From an uncultured delta proteobacterium (GTDB lineage Bacteria; Desulfobacterota; Desulfovibrionia; Desulfovibrionales; Desulfovibrionaceae): a stretch of DNA of 64,000 nt. The translations under genes were made by a program, and so were the position numbers. The notes under the pieces were generated by a model. The model ran no database searches. It was not told where the DNA came from and saw only the letters and a list, made by a program, of their open reading frames with translations. The DNA lies in NCBI GenBank assembly GCA_900079685.1, contig LT599018.1:1510970-1574969 (forward strand). Direction: 5' to 3'. Each line of letters begins with the position of its first letter. Within the stretch, counting starts at the first letter, position 1. This document shows positions 1 to 8,173 of the stretch, one piece after another.

Positions 1-24
1 CCATCTTTTACCGGTGTATATCCC

Positions 25-1644
25 ATGAGCACTATCCGTTCCCACACTCCTGTGTTGCTTATCGGCGCGGGCCTTGCCGGATGCACGGCCGCCCTTTGTC
101 TTGCCCGGCGCGGCGTCCCCGTGACCATGCTCACCGCGGAAACCTCCGAGGAAAGCGCCAACTCCTGGCTGGCCCAGGGCGGCATCATCTACAAGGCCGA
201 CAATGAAGACGCGCCGTCCCTGGAAAACGACATCCTTGAGGCTGGCTGGCACCACAACAACCCGGACGCGGCGCGCCATCTTGCCGTGGAAGGGCCGAAA
301 GCCGTTGACGCCATCCTGCGCGACCTGGTCCACGTCCCCTTTGACCGCAGCGCTGAACCCGGCAAAGAGAACGAGTTGGACCTCACCCGCGAGGGCGGCC
401 ACGCAAAGGCCAGGATCATCCACGCGGCGGACCACACCGGCCGCACCATCATGGAACATATGTACGCGGCGGTTCTCAAGGAACCGAACATCACGGTGCT
501 GCAAGGGCACACGGCCATCGACCTTTTGACCTCGCACCACCATACCCGGAGCATGACCTACCGCTACCAGCTTGAGAACACCTGCTGCGGGGCCTTTGTG
601 TTCAACGAGAACACGGGCAATGTGGAAACCATCCTGGCCGACGTCACGGTGCTCGCCACCGGCGGGGTGAGCCGCGTGTTCCTGCACGGCACCAACGCCA
701 GCGGCGCGGTGGGGGCCGGGGTGGCCATGGCCAGCCGGGCTTTCGTGCGCCTTGAAGGCGTGGAATTCGTGCAGTTTCACCCCACCACCTTCTTCCACGT
801 GGAACCGCGCCGGTTTTTGATAACAGAAGCCCTGCGCGGCGAAGGAGCCCGCATCATCAACGACAAGGGCGAGCGGTTCCTGTTCAAGTACGACGAGCGC
901 GGCGAGCTTGCCCCGCGCGACATCGTATCCCAGGCCATCATGGACGAGCTTTTGAAAAGCGGCGAGCTCTGTGTGTTTCTGGACGCGACCCAGGTCGAGC
1001 ACGACCTGGAAACCCGCTTCCCCACGGTGCTGGAAAACTGCCTGATTCGCGGGGTGGATATCCGCAAGGAACCGATCCCCGTGGTGCCCGCCGCCCACTA
1101 TTTCTGCGGCGGCATCCTGACGGACCTTGCCGGGCGCACCACCTTGGACCGGCTCTACGCCATCGGCGAATGCGCCTGCACCGGGCTGCACGGGGCCAAC
1201 CGCCTGGCCAGCACCTCGCTGCTGGAAGCCCTGGTCTGGGGGCGGGACGCGGCCGCATCCATCGCCGCGCGGTTCGACAAGGACGGGGGCCTGCCCTCCC
1301 GCCTGCTCGACTCCATTGTGGACTGGGAAAGCTCCGGCTCCGAGCACAACGACGACCCGGCGCTCATCGCCCAGGACTGGGCCTCCATCAAGACCACCAT
1401 GTGGAACTACGTCGGCATCTCACGGACCGAAGCCCGGCTTAACCGCGCTTTTGAAGAACTGCGCGACCTCTCCCGCCACATTTACGATTTCTACCACAAC
1501 ACCCCGATGTCCAAACCCCTGGTGGACCTTTTCCACGGCTGCCAGACCGCCTATTCCATCACCCAGGCGGCCCTGCGCAACAAGCACAAAATAGGCTGTC
1601 ACAACCTCATGCCCTCCTCGGGGGTGCCCAGGACCAAACGGTAA
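25..1644 (+). CDS. nadB: L-aspartate oxidase (NadB)
   Basis: Flavoprotein that oxidises L-aspartate to iminoaspartate, the first step of de novo NAD synthesis, handing its product to quinolinate synthase in the cytoplasm. The 539 residues match the usual family length of about 540. An FAD-binding Rossmann loop GAGLAG lies at residues 14-19, followed by SWLAQGG near 47-53, the succinate-dehydrogenase/NadB-type FQFHPT-like block (VEFVQFHPTTF) near 245, the active-site EALRGEGARI segment, and the C-terminal flavin-contacting GLHGANRLASTSLLEAL block. The helical C-terminal domain is present. It starts at the first ATG; no strong Shine-Dalgarno is visible in the few bases before it. nadA and nadC are not beside it downstream, and upstream lies outside the window. 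No truncation or frameshift is seen. Confidence 0.95.
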   Translation: MSTIRSHTPVLLIGAGLAGCTAALCLARRGVPVTMLTAETSEESANSWLAQGGIIYKADNEDAPSLENDILEAGWHHNNPDAARHLAVEGPKAVDAILRDLVHVPFDRSAEPGKENELDLTREGGHAKARIIHAADHTGRTIMEHMYAAVLKEPNITVLQGHTAIDLLTSHHHTRSMTYRYQLENTCCGAFVFNENTGNVETILADVTVLATGGVSRVFLHGTNASGAVGAGVAMASRAFVRLEGVEFVQFHPTTFFHVEPRRFLITEALRGEGARIINDKGERFLFKYDERGELAPRDIVSQAIMDELLKSGELCVFLDATQVEHDLETRFPTVLENCLIRGVDIRKEPIPVVPAAHYFCGGILTDLAGRTTLDRLYAIGECACTGLHGANRLASTSLLEALVWGRDAAASIAARFDKDGGLPSRLLDSIVDWESSGSEHNDDPALIAQDWASIKTTMWNYVGISRTEARLNRAFEELRDLSRHIYDFYHNTPMSKPLVDLFHGCQTAYSITQAALRNKHKIGCHNLMPSSGVPRTKR

Positions 1645-1749
1645 CACCAGGGCGGCGGCCCCTTTCGCCCCTGTCACGGAGAGAAAGGAACCGCCGCGCC
1701 CACACCGCCGCGAAGATGCATATGGCGGGTTGCACGACAAGGCGGCTTC

Positions 1750-2982
1750 ATGAACAGCATTTTCGTCAACTACCACGATTTCACCTCCCCCAGCGGGATG
1801 CATATCTTCCATCTCGCCAACGCCCTGGCAAAGCTCGGCGTGCGCTGCGCGACCTACAACGGGGGCAAGGCGGAAACGGTCGCCCGTTACGGAAAGCCCC
1901 TGTTCCGCGCCTTTGACAAACGCATGTCCCCGCGCCGTTTCCTGGCGGAGATCAATTTCGATCCCAAGGACACGGTCATCCACTGCTGGACGCCCCGCGA
2001 GGTCTCCCGCCTGCTGACGGCGGACCTGAAAGCCGTCTTTGACGCGCCCGTGGTCGTGCATATGGAGGACAACGAGGAAGCCATCACGGCGGCGAACCTT
2101 TCCGCCGTGCCGGATGAAAAGCGCGGTACGGAGGAAATCTGGCAAAGCGGCGGCCCGCTGTTCGGCTCGTCCCACCCGGTGCGGTCCAGGGAATTCATGG
2201 AGAGCGCCGCCGGGTACACCTGCATCATCGAGCCGCTTCTCGATTTCAAACCGGTGAACGTGCCGGGCCATGTGTTCTGGCCCTCCTGCGAGCCGGAGGT
2301 TTTCGCTATCCCCGCCGCGTCCTCGGCGGAGGAAAAACGGCGCTGGGGCATTGCGCCCGGCGACAAGGTGCTGTTCTATCCCGGCAACGTCCACCCGAAC
2401 AATTTCCAGGAGGTGGTGCAACTCTATCTTGCGGCGGCGCAGCTGCGCGCCGGGGGCGTGCCGTTGCGCCTTCTCAAGTTCGGAGTATATCCCAGGCGGG
2501 TGATTGAGCTTTTGGAAACCATCCCGCATATTCACGAAACCGTCGTCGACATCACCGACGAGATCACGCCGGCAGGCATCCCCGAGGTCATGCGGGCGGT
2601 TGATTACCTCGTCCAGCCGGGAGCGGACAACGCCTTCAACCGCTACCGCTTCCCCTGCAAGCTTCCCCTGTTCATGGCCAGCGGCAGGCCCGTCATTTTG
2701 CCCAAAACCAACCTGGGCAACCTCCTTGAGGACGGCGTCAACTGCCTGCTGCTGCAAGGGGAAGGAACTGCCGACGAAATTGCGGCGCGGCTGCGGGAGC
2801 TCTATGAAAACCCCGGCAAGGCGGAAGCCATCGGAAATGCCGGACGGGCGTTCGCGAACGAGCATTTCAGTTGGGCGAATTCGGCCAGGGGACTGAAGGA
2901 ATTTTACGGAAAGATCCTGAGAAAACCAAACGGACCCGATGTTCCATACCAGACAGGAGAAACCCATGCCCCAATCGCATAG
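1750..2982 (+). CDS. Glycosyltransferase, group 1-like
   Basis: Predicted cytoplasmic glycosyltransferase of the GT-B kind, 410 residues, probably adding a sugar to a surface polysaccharide or lipid-linked glycan; donor and acceptor cannot be read from the sequence. The start HDFTSPSGMHIFHLANALAKLG is the usual N-terminal lobe with a Gly-rich acceptor loop. A central VLFYPGNVHPNNFQEV stretch marks the second lobe, and the C-terminal third holds LVQPGADNAFNRYRFPCKLPLFMASGRPVI, which resembles the nucleotide-sugar side of GT4 enzymes, with the EX7E motif not clean. It overlaps the start of the next glycosyltransferase by 17 bp, so the two were probably one operon before the IS insertion. The ATG has only a weak ribosome-binding site. 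Base composition is like the surrounding core genes. Confidence 0.8.
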   Translation: MNSIFVNYHDFTSPSGMHIFHLANALAKLGVRCATYNGGKAETVARYGKPLFRAFDKRMSPRRFLAEINFDPKDTVIHCWTPREVSRLLTADLKAVFDAPVVVHMEDNEEAITAANLSAVPDEKRGTEEIWQSGGPLFGSSHPVRSREFMESAAGYTCIIEPLLDFKPVNVPGHVFWPSCEPEVFAIPAASSAEEKRRWGIAPGDKVLFYPGNVHPNNFQEVVQLYLAAAQLRAGGVPLRLLKFGVYPRRVIELLETIPHIHETVVDITDEITPAGIPEVMRAVDYLVQPGADNAFNRYRFPCKLPLFMASGRPVILPKTNLGNLLEDGVNCLLLQGEGTADEIAARLRELYENPGKAEAIGNAGRAFANEHFSWANSARGLKEFYGKILRKPNGPDVPYQTGETHAPIA

Positions 2983-3476
2983 CCGGGACACGAAAACCAC
3001 ACCGCCTAAAGTGCTGTTTTTCTCTTCTTCTGATTCAGGCGGCGCGGGAATTGGCGCCCGGCGGCTTCACCTGTCTCTGCGGGACCATGGCCTGGGCAAC
3101 CTGATGTATGTCGGCAAAAAGCAATCCGACGCGCAAGGCGTGTATATTCCTCCGGTTCCGGGGCAAAAGATTGTCGAACTGCCGGGAGGAGGGATGGCGC
3201 TTGAAAACTACCTCCTCCTCGAACGGAGCTGGCTCGGAACGGTGCACAGGCAATACCCGAACCACAGCAAAAATTTGGAATATTTCACAATCCCCGGACA
3301 AAGCGTGCAACTGGACGCCGTCCCTCTTTTTGCCGACGCGGACGTCATCAGCATGCATTGGATATCGGGATTTCTGGATCCGGTCTTGTCGGCGGCTCAG
3401 CTGGCGGGCAAAAAGCTTACCTGGACCGTGCGCGATCAGAACCCGTTTACCGGCGGCTGCCATTATACCGGCGACT
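2966..3476 (+). pseudogene. Glycosyltransferase, 5' fragment split by IS4 element
   Basis: N-terminal part of a WcaC-like GT4 glycosyltransferase. I place the start at ATG 2966 because AGGAGA lies 6-11 bases upstream; an earlier in-frame ATG at 2939 lacks a site and would lengthen the overlap with the preceding gene. The protein opens with VLFFSSSDSGGAGIGARRLH, the usual first strand and Gly-rich loop, and reaches WTVRDQNPFTGGCHYTGD, the first half of a cysteine-containing motif, before running into the insertion sequence. Translation would continue five codons into the terminal repeat and stop at 3491-3493. Removing the IS and one copy of its 9-bp duplication joins codon 171 in frame to the fragment at 4746, giving one protein of about 441 residues. 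The gene is therefore a recent knock-out rather than decayed DNA. Confidence 0.9.
3468..3476. repeat. Target-site duplication, left copy
   Basis: The 9 bases CCGGCGACT directly abut the left terminal repeat of the IS element and recur directly after the right terminal repeat at 4737-4745. Exact direct duplication of this kind is left by cut-and-paste transposition. Confidence 0.93.
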
Positions 3477-4736
3477 CATTGCTGTCCGGCTAAGCACCCA
3501 ATTCTAATAGGCTGAGATGTTGAAGATTATCTTTTCTTCGCCGTCGTGGATTCAGGAGTTCTTCCAGAGACGCCGAACCGAGCAGGTTGAGCTGGATGAG
3601 TTGGAAAAGTTGCTGCACGGACATCCCGATGCGGCTGAGGAATTTTTGGTACGCCAGCAGCAGGTACACCGTCAGGGCCGTGTAGACTTGAATCAGTACC
3701 GCGTTTTCCGAGTTGCCGACAAAGGTCTTTATGCGCAGATTTTGTTTGATTTCCTTGAAGAAAAGCTCGATTTGCCAGCGGTCTTTATAGATGTCGGCAA
3801 TGGTTTTTGGCGAGAGCCGGAAGTTATTGGTTAAAAACTCGTAATGTTTTCCGGTTTTCTGGTCGCGGTAGCCAATACGCCGCAGCCGCAGGCCTTTTCC
3901 CCGACTGACGACCTCAATGATGTGATCGGAAGTGACACCGGTCCCCCGGCGCACCGGGCGGCGCTCCAAAAGCTTATAAACGGCGTTGCGTTTGAGGCGG
4001 GTCACGAAAAAGATGGCTTTTTCCTCAAGGGCTCGAAACCAGGGGTAGCTGATGTACGCCTTGTCAAAAACCACTATGGAGGCTTTGGGCAGTTCCAGGG
4101 ATTGAGCCATACGACTTTCATGTGTTTTGGCGTCGGTGACGGTTACGAAAGCCGGGATATGCCCGTCATGGTCCAGCAGGGTGTGCATTTTGACGCCGCC
4201 TTTGGCTTGGCGGAACGAAGCCCATGGGAAGAGCGAAAGGCAAAGCTTGATGGTGGTAGCGTCCAAGCTGAACAGCTTGGATTTGAAGCGAAATTTGTGC
4301 TTCGGAGTTTTTGTCGCGCACAAGCCGTACATTTCGGCGAACAGGTCATGAAAAAAGCCCACGGGCCGGGAGTTGTTCGCATCAGCGAACGTTGAGCGGG
4401 CCACGTTTTTCAGGCCCCAGTGGTACAAGCGGTTCCCGGCTGCGGCCAGGCAACGCAACCCATCGCGCATGGAGCGCCTTGCGGCAAGCTGTATGAAGGC
4501 CATGGCGGTGAACTGCTCCTTGAAGCCGAATTTGCGTGAGGCCCGCCCTACTTTGTGCCGGTGTTCGAGCTTTTGAAAAACATGTCTGGGAATCAGAGAT
4601 AGCATCTGGGAGAAAAGTGTATTATGGTGACTCATGTCCAAAATCTCCTTGTGTGGCAAAGTTTTTCGCAAACTCTTTATACCACATCGCATTGAGATTT
4701 TGGACTTTTTTCTTAACCCTTAGCCGGACAGCAATG
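3477..4736. mobile_element. Complete IS4-family insertion sequence, 1260 bp
   Basis: Both ends carry the 18-bp inverted repeat CATTGCTGTCCGGCTAAG (3477-3494, and its complement at 4719-4736). Between them is a single transposase gene on the minus strand. The flanks carry a perfect 9-bp direct repeat, and the interrupted glycosyltransferase reads through in frame when the element is removed, so both boundaries are exact. The intact ends, intact transposase and identical duplications suggest a recent insertion. It sits between two halves of a surface-sugar gene, next to other signs of rearrangement. Confidence 0.95.
3490..4635 (-). CDS. IS4-family transposase (DDE, YREK signature)
   Basis: Transposase of the insertion sequence, 381 residues, cutting and rejoining the element's ends in the cytoplasm. 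The start ATG at 4635 is preceded by AAGGAG at a good distance; a longer reading from 4692 has no site. An N-terminal DUF4372-like DNA-binding region (LFSQMLSLIPRHVFQKLE) is followed by the first catalytic Asp in FSLDATTIKLC, the second in VFDKAYISY, and the YREK signature YKDRWQIELFFKEIKQ carrying the catalytic Glu. That order and signature define the IS4 family. The stop codon lies inside the left terminal repeat. No frameshift or missing catalytic residue is visible, so the enzyme should be functional. Confidence 0.93.
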   Translation of the reverse strand: MSHHNTLFSQMLSLIPRHVFQKLEHRHKVGRASRKFGFKEQFTAMAFIQLAARRSMRDGLRCLAAAGNRLYHWGLKNVARSTFADANNSRPVGFFHDLFAEMYGLCATKTPKHKFRFKSKLFSLDATTIKLCLSLFPWASFRQAKGGVKMHTLLDHDGHIPAFVTVTDAKTHESRMAQSLELPKASIVVFDKAYISYPWFRALEEKAIFFVTRLKRNAVYKLLERRPVRRGTGVTSDHIIEVVSRGKGLRLRRIGYRDQKTGKHYEFLTNNFRLSPKTIADIYKDRWQIELFFKEIKQNLRIKTFVGNSENAVLIQVYTALTVYLLLAYQKFLSRIGMSVQQLFQLIQLNLLGSASLEELLNPRRRRKDNLQHLSLLELGA

Positions 4737-4745
4737 CCGGCGACT
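4737..4745. repeat. Target-site duplication, right copy
   Basis: Second copy of CCGGCGACT, immediately outside the right terminal inverted repeat; identical to 3468-3476. Confidence 0.93.
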
Positions 4746-5560
4746 GTAAACGATACATGGACCAATGCGGATCCTGCCCGCTGCTCGGCTCCACGGACCC
4801 GCGCGACCTTTCCAACACAATCTGGCGCAACCGGATGGGCGCGTTCCGGAAACTGGACATCCACGTGGTATGCACCACCCACTGGATGGCCGAAAAAGTC
4901 CGCGCCAGCAGCCTGCTGGGGAAAAAACCCGTTTCGGTCATCCCCAACACCGTCCCTCTGGACATCTTCTATCCCATGCGGCGGGAAGCTCTCCGCAAGG
5001 ATCTTTCGTTTGCCGAGAATGATTTTGTCATGATGTTCTCATCCCAGTCGTTGACGAACTACCGCAAAGGCGGGCAATTCATTCTTGAAGCCTTGCACAG
5101 GATCGCGGACGGGCCGGACGGAAAACGGACCAAGGTTCTGCTGCTGGGGCAACACCCGGACGAAGCCTTTTTCAAAACGGGAATTGACGTTATTTACTGT
5201 GGGTACCTTACCGATATGCAGCAGCTTGCCGTCTACTACAATGCCGCCGATGTCTTCCTTTTTCCCTCGCTGGAAGAAGCCTTCGGACAGGTAACGGCGG
5301 AAGCCGCCGCCTGCGGCACGCCCACTGTCGCCTTTGCCGCCGGGGGAATTCCGGAGACCATAGAGCATGGGGTTACCGGCTGGCTGGCCCCCACGGGCAG
5401 CCTTGAGGGATTACTGGAAGGGATCCGCTGGGCAAAGGATGCGGCGGGCGACCCAAAGATGCGGAAGCGGTGCCGGATTCTCGCCATGGAGCGGTGGAGC
5501 CCGGAAAAAACGACCCATCTTTACGCCGGGCTGTTCCGGGAATTGGCCGAAAAAGATTGA
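4746..5560 (+). pseudogene. Glycosyltransferase, 3' fragment split by IS4 element
   Basis: C-terminal part of the glycosyltransferase begun at 2966. It resumes in the same frame with CKRYMDQCGSCPLLGS, completing the cysteine-rich motif (CHY...C..Y...CGSCP) typical of WcaC-like GT4 enzymes. It continues through the second Rossmann lobe with VSVIPNTVPLDIFYP, a lobe-2 LLLGQHP strand, and the donor-binding FPSLEEAFGQVTAEAAACGTPTVAF segment, which contains the EX7E pair (E in LEEAFGQ and E in TAEAAACG). An ATG at 4757 could in principle start a 267-residue peptide carrying only the donor-binding lobe, but no ribosome-binding site precedes it. The reading frame shows no further damage. Confidence 0.88.
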
Positions 5561-5752
5561 CCGCTTTGATCTGGCCCCAGCAGTCAGACACCGCAAAAAA
5601 CCTATGGGCTTCCCGGTGTAATCAGAGCGGAAAAGCGCGGTAACGCAACTGTCGTTTAGAGCAACTATAAATATCACGTTACAATTATCCACTCGCGCAA
5701 ATTTATCCAATGTTTCCTTTTAGAACTATTGGGACAAAAGAACGAGGCTGCC

Positions 5753-5943
5753 ATGCTATCATTTTCTTCCGACATGCTACACGAACTAAATATTACTGCA
5801 TTACGCATCAATAGTCTTTCAAAACTATATGGACAGGCATCTATGTATTTGGAAATAGGTGTCCAAAAAGGCAGTACATTCTTTAATGTTGATATGGAAA
5901 ATAAATTTGCGGTTGATCCTAATTTTTTATTTGAAGCCTTGCC
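5753..5943 (+). pseudogene. SAM methyltransferase, N-terminal fragment (inversion-broken)
   Basis: Start of a class I S-adenosylmethionine-dependent methyltransferase. The ATG at 5753 follows GAGG at 5744-5747. The fragment contains motif I, YLEIGVQKGSTFF, then the acidic strand KFAVDPNFLF that normally contacts the SAM ribose. Then the match stops abruptly near 5939 and the frame ends after a few unrelated residues at 5965. The missing remainder of the domain is found on the opposite strand immediately downstream (5939-6457). The DNA is clearly more AT-rich than its neighbours, suggesting acquisition from elsewhere. In this orientation no working enzyme can be made. Confidence 0.75.
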
Positions 5944-6457
5944 GTGCTCAATCAGGTCGAAATAGGTGAGGCCGGCAATTTCTTCCAGGGAATGGAAAAG
6001 AGGCTGCCGGCCGCTTGGCTTTTGTAGTTTCCACAGTATGGTTTGTGACTTCCACAGCAATGTGCAATACCCAAAATTTGGGAACCTATCATGAATGGCA
6101 AAGACGGTTTTAAAAACGTCGCCATGCCACGGGCGAGGCTTAAAGCCTGTTCGCGCGAGCATTCTATTCGTTTTATCGCGATCCGCGAACCATGAGTATG
6201 GGCTTGTCGGCACGGTGTCATCAAGAATCCAGATCGTATTTTCATGAGAAAAAGCAAGGCTTCTTTTAAAATCCGCAAACGACTGCTCAAATGTGTGTAG
6301 TCCATCTATAAATATTATATCAAATTTTATATGCTTTGATTTAGACAACGTGTCAAAAAATGTATCGGATGTCATGGAAAAGAAGTGCATATTCTTTTCA
6401 TTTTTATAAATATCATGATCAATACGCCTATCCGATTTCTGAAAAGTTTTATGGCAA
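5939..6457 (-). pseudogene. SAM methyltransferase, central/C-terminal fragment in inverted orientation
   Basis: Read on the minus strand this stretch encodes the rest of a Methyltransf_24-like domain: KNEKNMHFFSMTSDTFF, then the hallmark FDIIFIDGLHTFEQSFADF (motif II/III with the ID.DH-like block), IWILDDTVPTSPYSW and a C-terminal EEIAGLTYFDLIEHG. It lacks motif I entirely, and motif I is exactly what the plus-strand fragment at 5753-5943 ends with. The two fragments together make one family-length protein of roughly 240 residues, so I read this as one gene whose middle was flipped. The minus-strand frame remains open beyond 5939 only because it runs antisense to the other fragment. Confidence 0.72.
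5939..6457. other. Inverted segment of about 519 bp with 5-bp inverted microhomology
   Basis: TTGCC at 5939-5943 and GGCAA at 6453-6457 mark the apparent breakpoints. Flipping the segment between them makes the right junction read in frame from the methyltransferase C-terminus (LIEHG) into the downstream plus-strand frame (NPANSKF). The left junction is off by one base in this simple model, so a small indel accompanied the event or the breakpoint is a few bases away. No recombinase gene or long inverted repeat is adjacent. Confidence 0.6.
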
Positions 6458-6527
6458 TCCCGCAAACAGTAAATTTGTATCACAAATACTCAATCCGCGC
6501 ATTGCTGGAACATTTTATCCTTCCACC

Positions 6528-7331
6528 ATGGTCAGACAACTTATGCATTCAAGGTTGATGATGCCATATGCTCCGGAAGATTGGGGCATCATCTGCACTA
6601 CCGACATCAACATTAAAAATTCCCTTGTTATTGTGCATAAGTCGATCTTCAATTCCCCAAACATCATGCAGGCATTGAAGGCGCAGGGAAATACGATTGT
6701 CGCGGACGTCATTGATGGAGTAATAACGGACGTGACGGATATTGACGCCATCCTTTGCTGTTCACACAAAGCTGTTGCCTTTTATACCGCGGCCCAAAAT
6801 AAGTGCCCTGTCTTTTTTGTGGAGCATTGTTGTGATATTCGCGTGCTTGAGCAGGAGGAAACGCCATCGACGTTCTCGCCTTTCTATTTTGGAGCCTCAG
6901 AAAACTTGTTGGTCTATAACTCCATATTTGAATTCATCCGGCCATGCTTTACAAACTATTATGATCAACAAATGAACTGGGTAGACTATTTAAAACTGGC
7001 CAATTTTCACTATGCTTTGCGTTGCAAAATAGATCCAAGATCTTTTAAACCATTTATGAAAGGAATTATTGCGTCATTTTGCAATTCCAATATTCTTGTT
7101 CATGCAAGCGATGGCGATGCCGCGCGCTATCTCGGCCAGGACTATCCTTATTTGATCAAAGAACCGTTAACGGAGCAAGTTGTGCTCCATTATCTTGCCA
7201 AGGCTAAAGACGACTTTGGCGGAAAAACATGGAACAGCGGTCTTGCCGTCATGCGCGACATGAAAGAGTTATTTCGTCCGGCGACCATCGCCGCCCAGTT
7301 CTGGACCATGGTGCGAAGACTGGGGGATTAG
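6528..7331 (+). CDS. Unrecognised protein in AT-rich island, glycosyltransferase-like
   Basis: I do not recognise this 267-residue protein with confidence. The frame is open upstream to 6360 but crosses the inversion breakpoint near 6457, so the earliest reliable methionine is at 6528, and no good ribosome-binding site precedes it; the true start may have been removed. Visible are alternating strand/helix patterns such as NSLVIVHKSIF, NTIVADVIDGVI and DAILCCSHKAVAFY, which resemble the first half of GT-B glycosyltransferase domains that recognise polysaccharide repeat units. Its place after two glycosyltransferases and a methyltransferase fits surface-glycan modification. It is AT-rich like the methyltransferase fragments, so the two probably arrived together. 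It may be a remnant rather than a working gene. Confidence 0.5.
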   Translation: MVRQLMHSRLMMPYAPEDWGIICTTDINIKNSLVIVHKSIFNSPNIMQALKAQGNTIVADVIDGVITDVTDIDAILCCSHKAVAFYTAAQNKCPVFFVEHCCDIRVLEQEETPSTFSPFYFGASENLLVYNSIFEFIRPCFTNYYDQQMNWVDYLKLANFHYALRCKIDPRSFKPFMKGIIASFCNSNILVHASDGDAARYLGQDYPYLIKEPLTEQVVLHYLAKAKDDFGGKTWNSGLAVMRDMKELFRPATIAAQFWTMVRRLGD

Positions 7332-7396
7332 ATTAAGGACGGGTTGAATTCCAACCTTCACGCTGTCTGCAATAGCAAAGCAAACTAATTCTTCTT

Positions 7397-7531
7397 TTGC
7401 TGTACCCTGGGCAAATGAGCGACGACAAGGGAGCAGCGTTGTTGTTGAGTGTTTTGCCCAAAGCCAAAAAGCTGCCGCTGACCGAGGGCATGATGCCGAC
7501 TGGTTCCGTACAGCTTCACTTGCAAAAGGAG
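7397..7531 (+). pseudogene. IS5-type transposase remnant, frameshifted
   Basis: The plus frame from 7397 reads PGQMSDDKGAALLLSVLPKA, then at about 7472 the match continues one base out of phase as ADRGHDADWFRTASLAKG (7476-7529). Both pieces, in this order, correspond to the conserved central segment of IS5-family (IS427-like) transposases, where the text is normally close to GQ.SDY.GA..LL..LPKA..LLADRGYDADWFR.AL..KG. Only this short internal piece survives. Its last bases (AAAGGAG) supply the ribosome-binding site of mgsA. Confidence 0.7.
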
Positions 7532-7537
7532 TCTCCC

Positions 7538-7996
7538 ATGCACGCCACCAAACGCATCGGCCTTGTGGCCCACGACGCCCGCAAGCAGGAAATGCTCATC
7601 TGGGTAAAAAACAACGCCGAAACCCTCTGCAGGCATAACCTTGTCTGCACCGGCACCACGGGCGGGCTCATCCGCGACATGCTGGCACGCGATTTCCCCG
7701 GCCTGTCCCCTTCCATCACGCGGCTCAAGTCCGGCCCTCTGGGCGGGGACCAGCAAATGGGCGCGCTCATCGCCGAAGGCGCCATCGATATCCTGGTGTT
7801 TCTCACCGACCCCATGACCACCCAGCCGCACGACGTGGACGTGAAGGCCCTGGTCCGGCTCTGTACCGTCTACAACACCGTGCTCGCCTGCACCCTGGCC
7901 ACCGCCGACTTCGTGATATCCTCCCCGCTCTTTGCCGCGCCGTACGAGGCCAAGCACCACGACTACGCCGCCTATCTTGAACGCCAGCCGCTATAA
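7538..7996 (+). CDS. mgsA: Methylglyoxal synthase
   Basis: Cytoplasmic lyase converting dihydroxyacetone phosphate to methylglyoxal and phosphate, a bypass of lower glycolysis that relieves phosphosugar stress. The 152-residue length matches the family. The ATG at 7538 is preceded by AAAGGAG; a longer frame upstream is transposase debris. Visible are the phosphate-binding CTGTTGGLI (37-45), the SGPLGGDQQ segment with catalytic Asp71, Asp91 in LTDPM, and His98/Asp101 in PHDVDVKAL, all aligned with the E. coli enzyme. It stands alone, between the transposase scrap and lpxC. The odd point is that its translation start region appears to have been supplied by the IS remnant, so its expression may have changed after that event. 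Confidence 0.95.
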   Translation: MHATKRIGLVAHDARKQEMLIWVKNNAETLCRHNLVCTGTTGGLIRDMLARDFPGLSPSITRLKSGPLGGDQQMGALIAEGAIDILVFLTDPMTTQPHDVDVKALVRLCTVYNTVLACTLATADFVISSPLFAAPYEAKHHDYAAYLERQPL

Positions 7997-8173
7997 CAAA
8001 AGCTTCCCGGAACCGTGTGTTTTCCGCAACGCGACTGTGACAAAAAAAACACACTCCGTAGAAAAAGCCACACACCATGAAAACAGCGATCGCCCAAAAG
8101 TCTAGATAAATAACGATCTCCCACTACCTGCCATACTGGCATGTTTATTGCTATAGAGCCGTCGGAGGGCAGC

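Noticed and set aside
1420-3000. A 526-codon minus-strand frame over nadB end and the glycosyltransferase
   Set aside because: Antisense shadow spanning two genes in different contexts; no motif.
5565-5640. Possible IS3-type end near CTGGCCCCAGCAGTCAGACACCG
   Set aside because: The wording recalled some IS ends, but no inverted partner or duplication could be found in the window.
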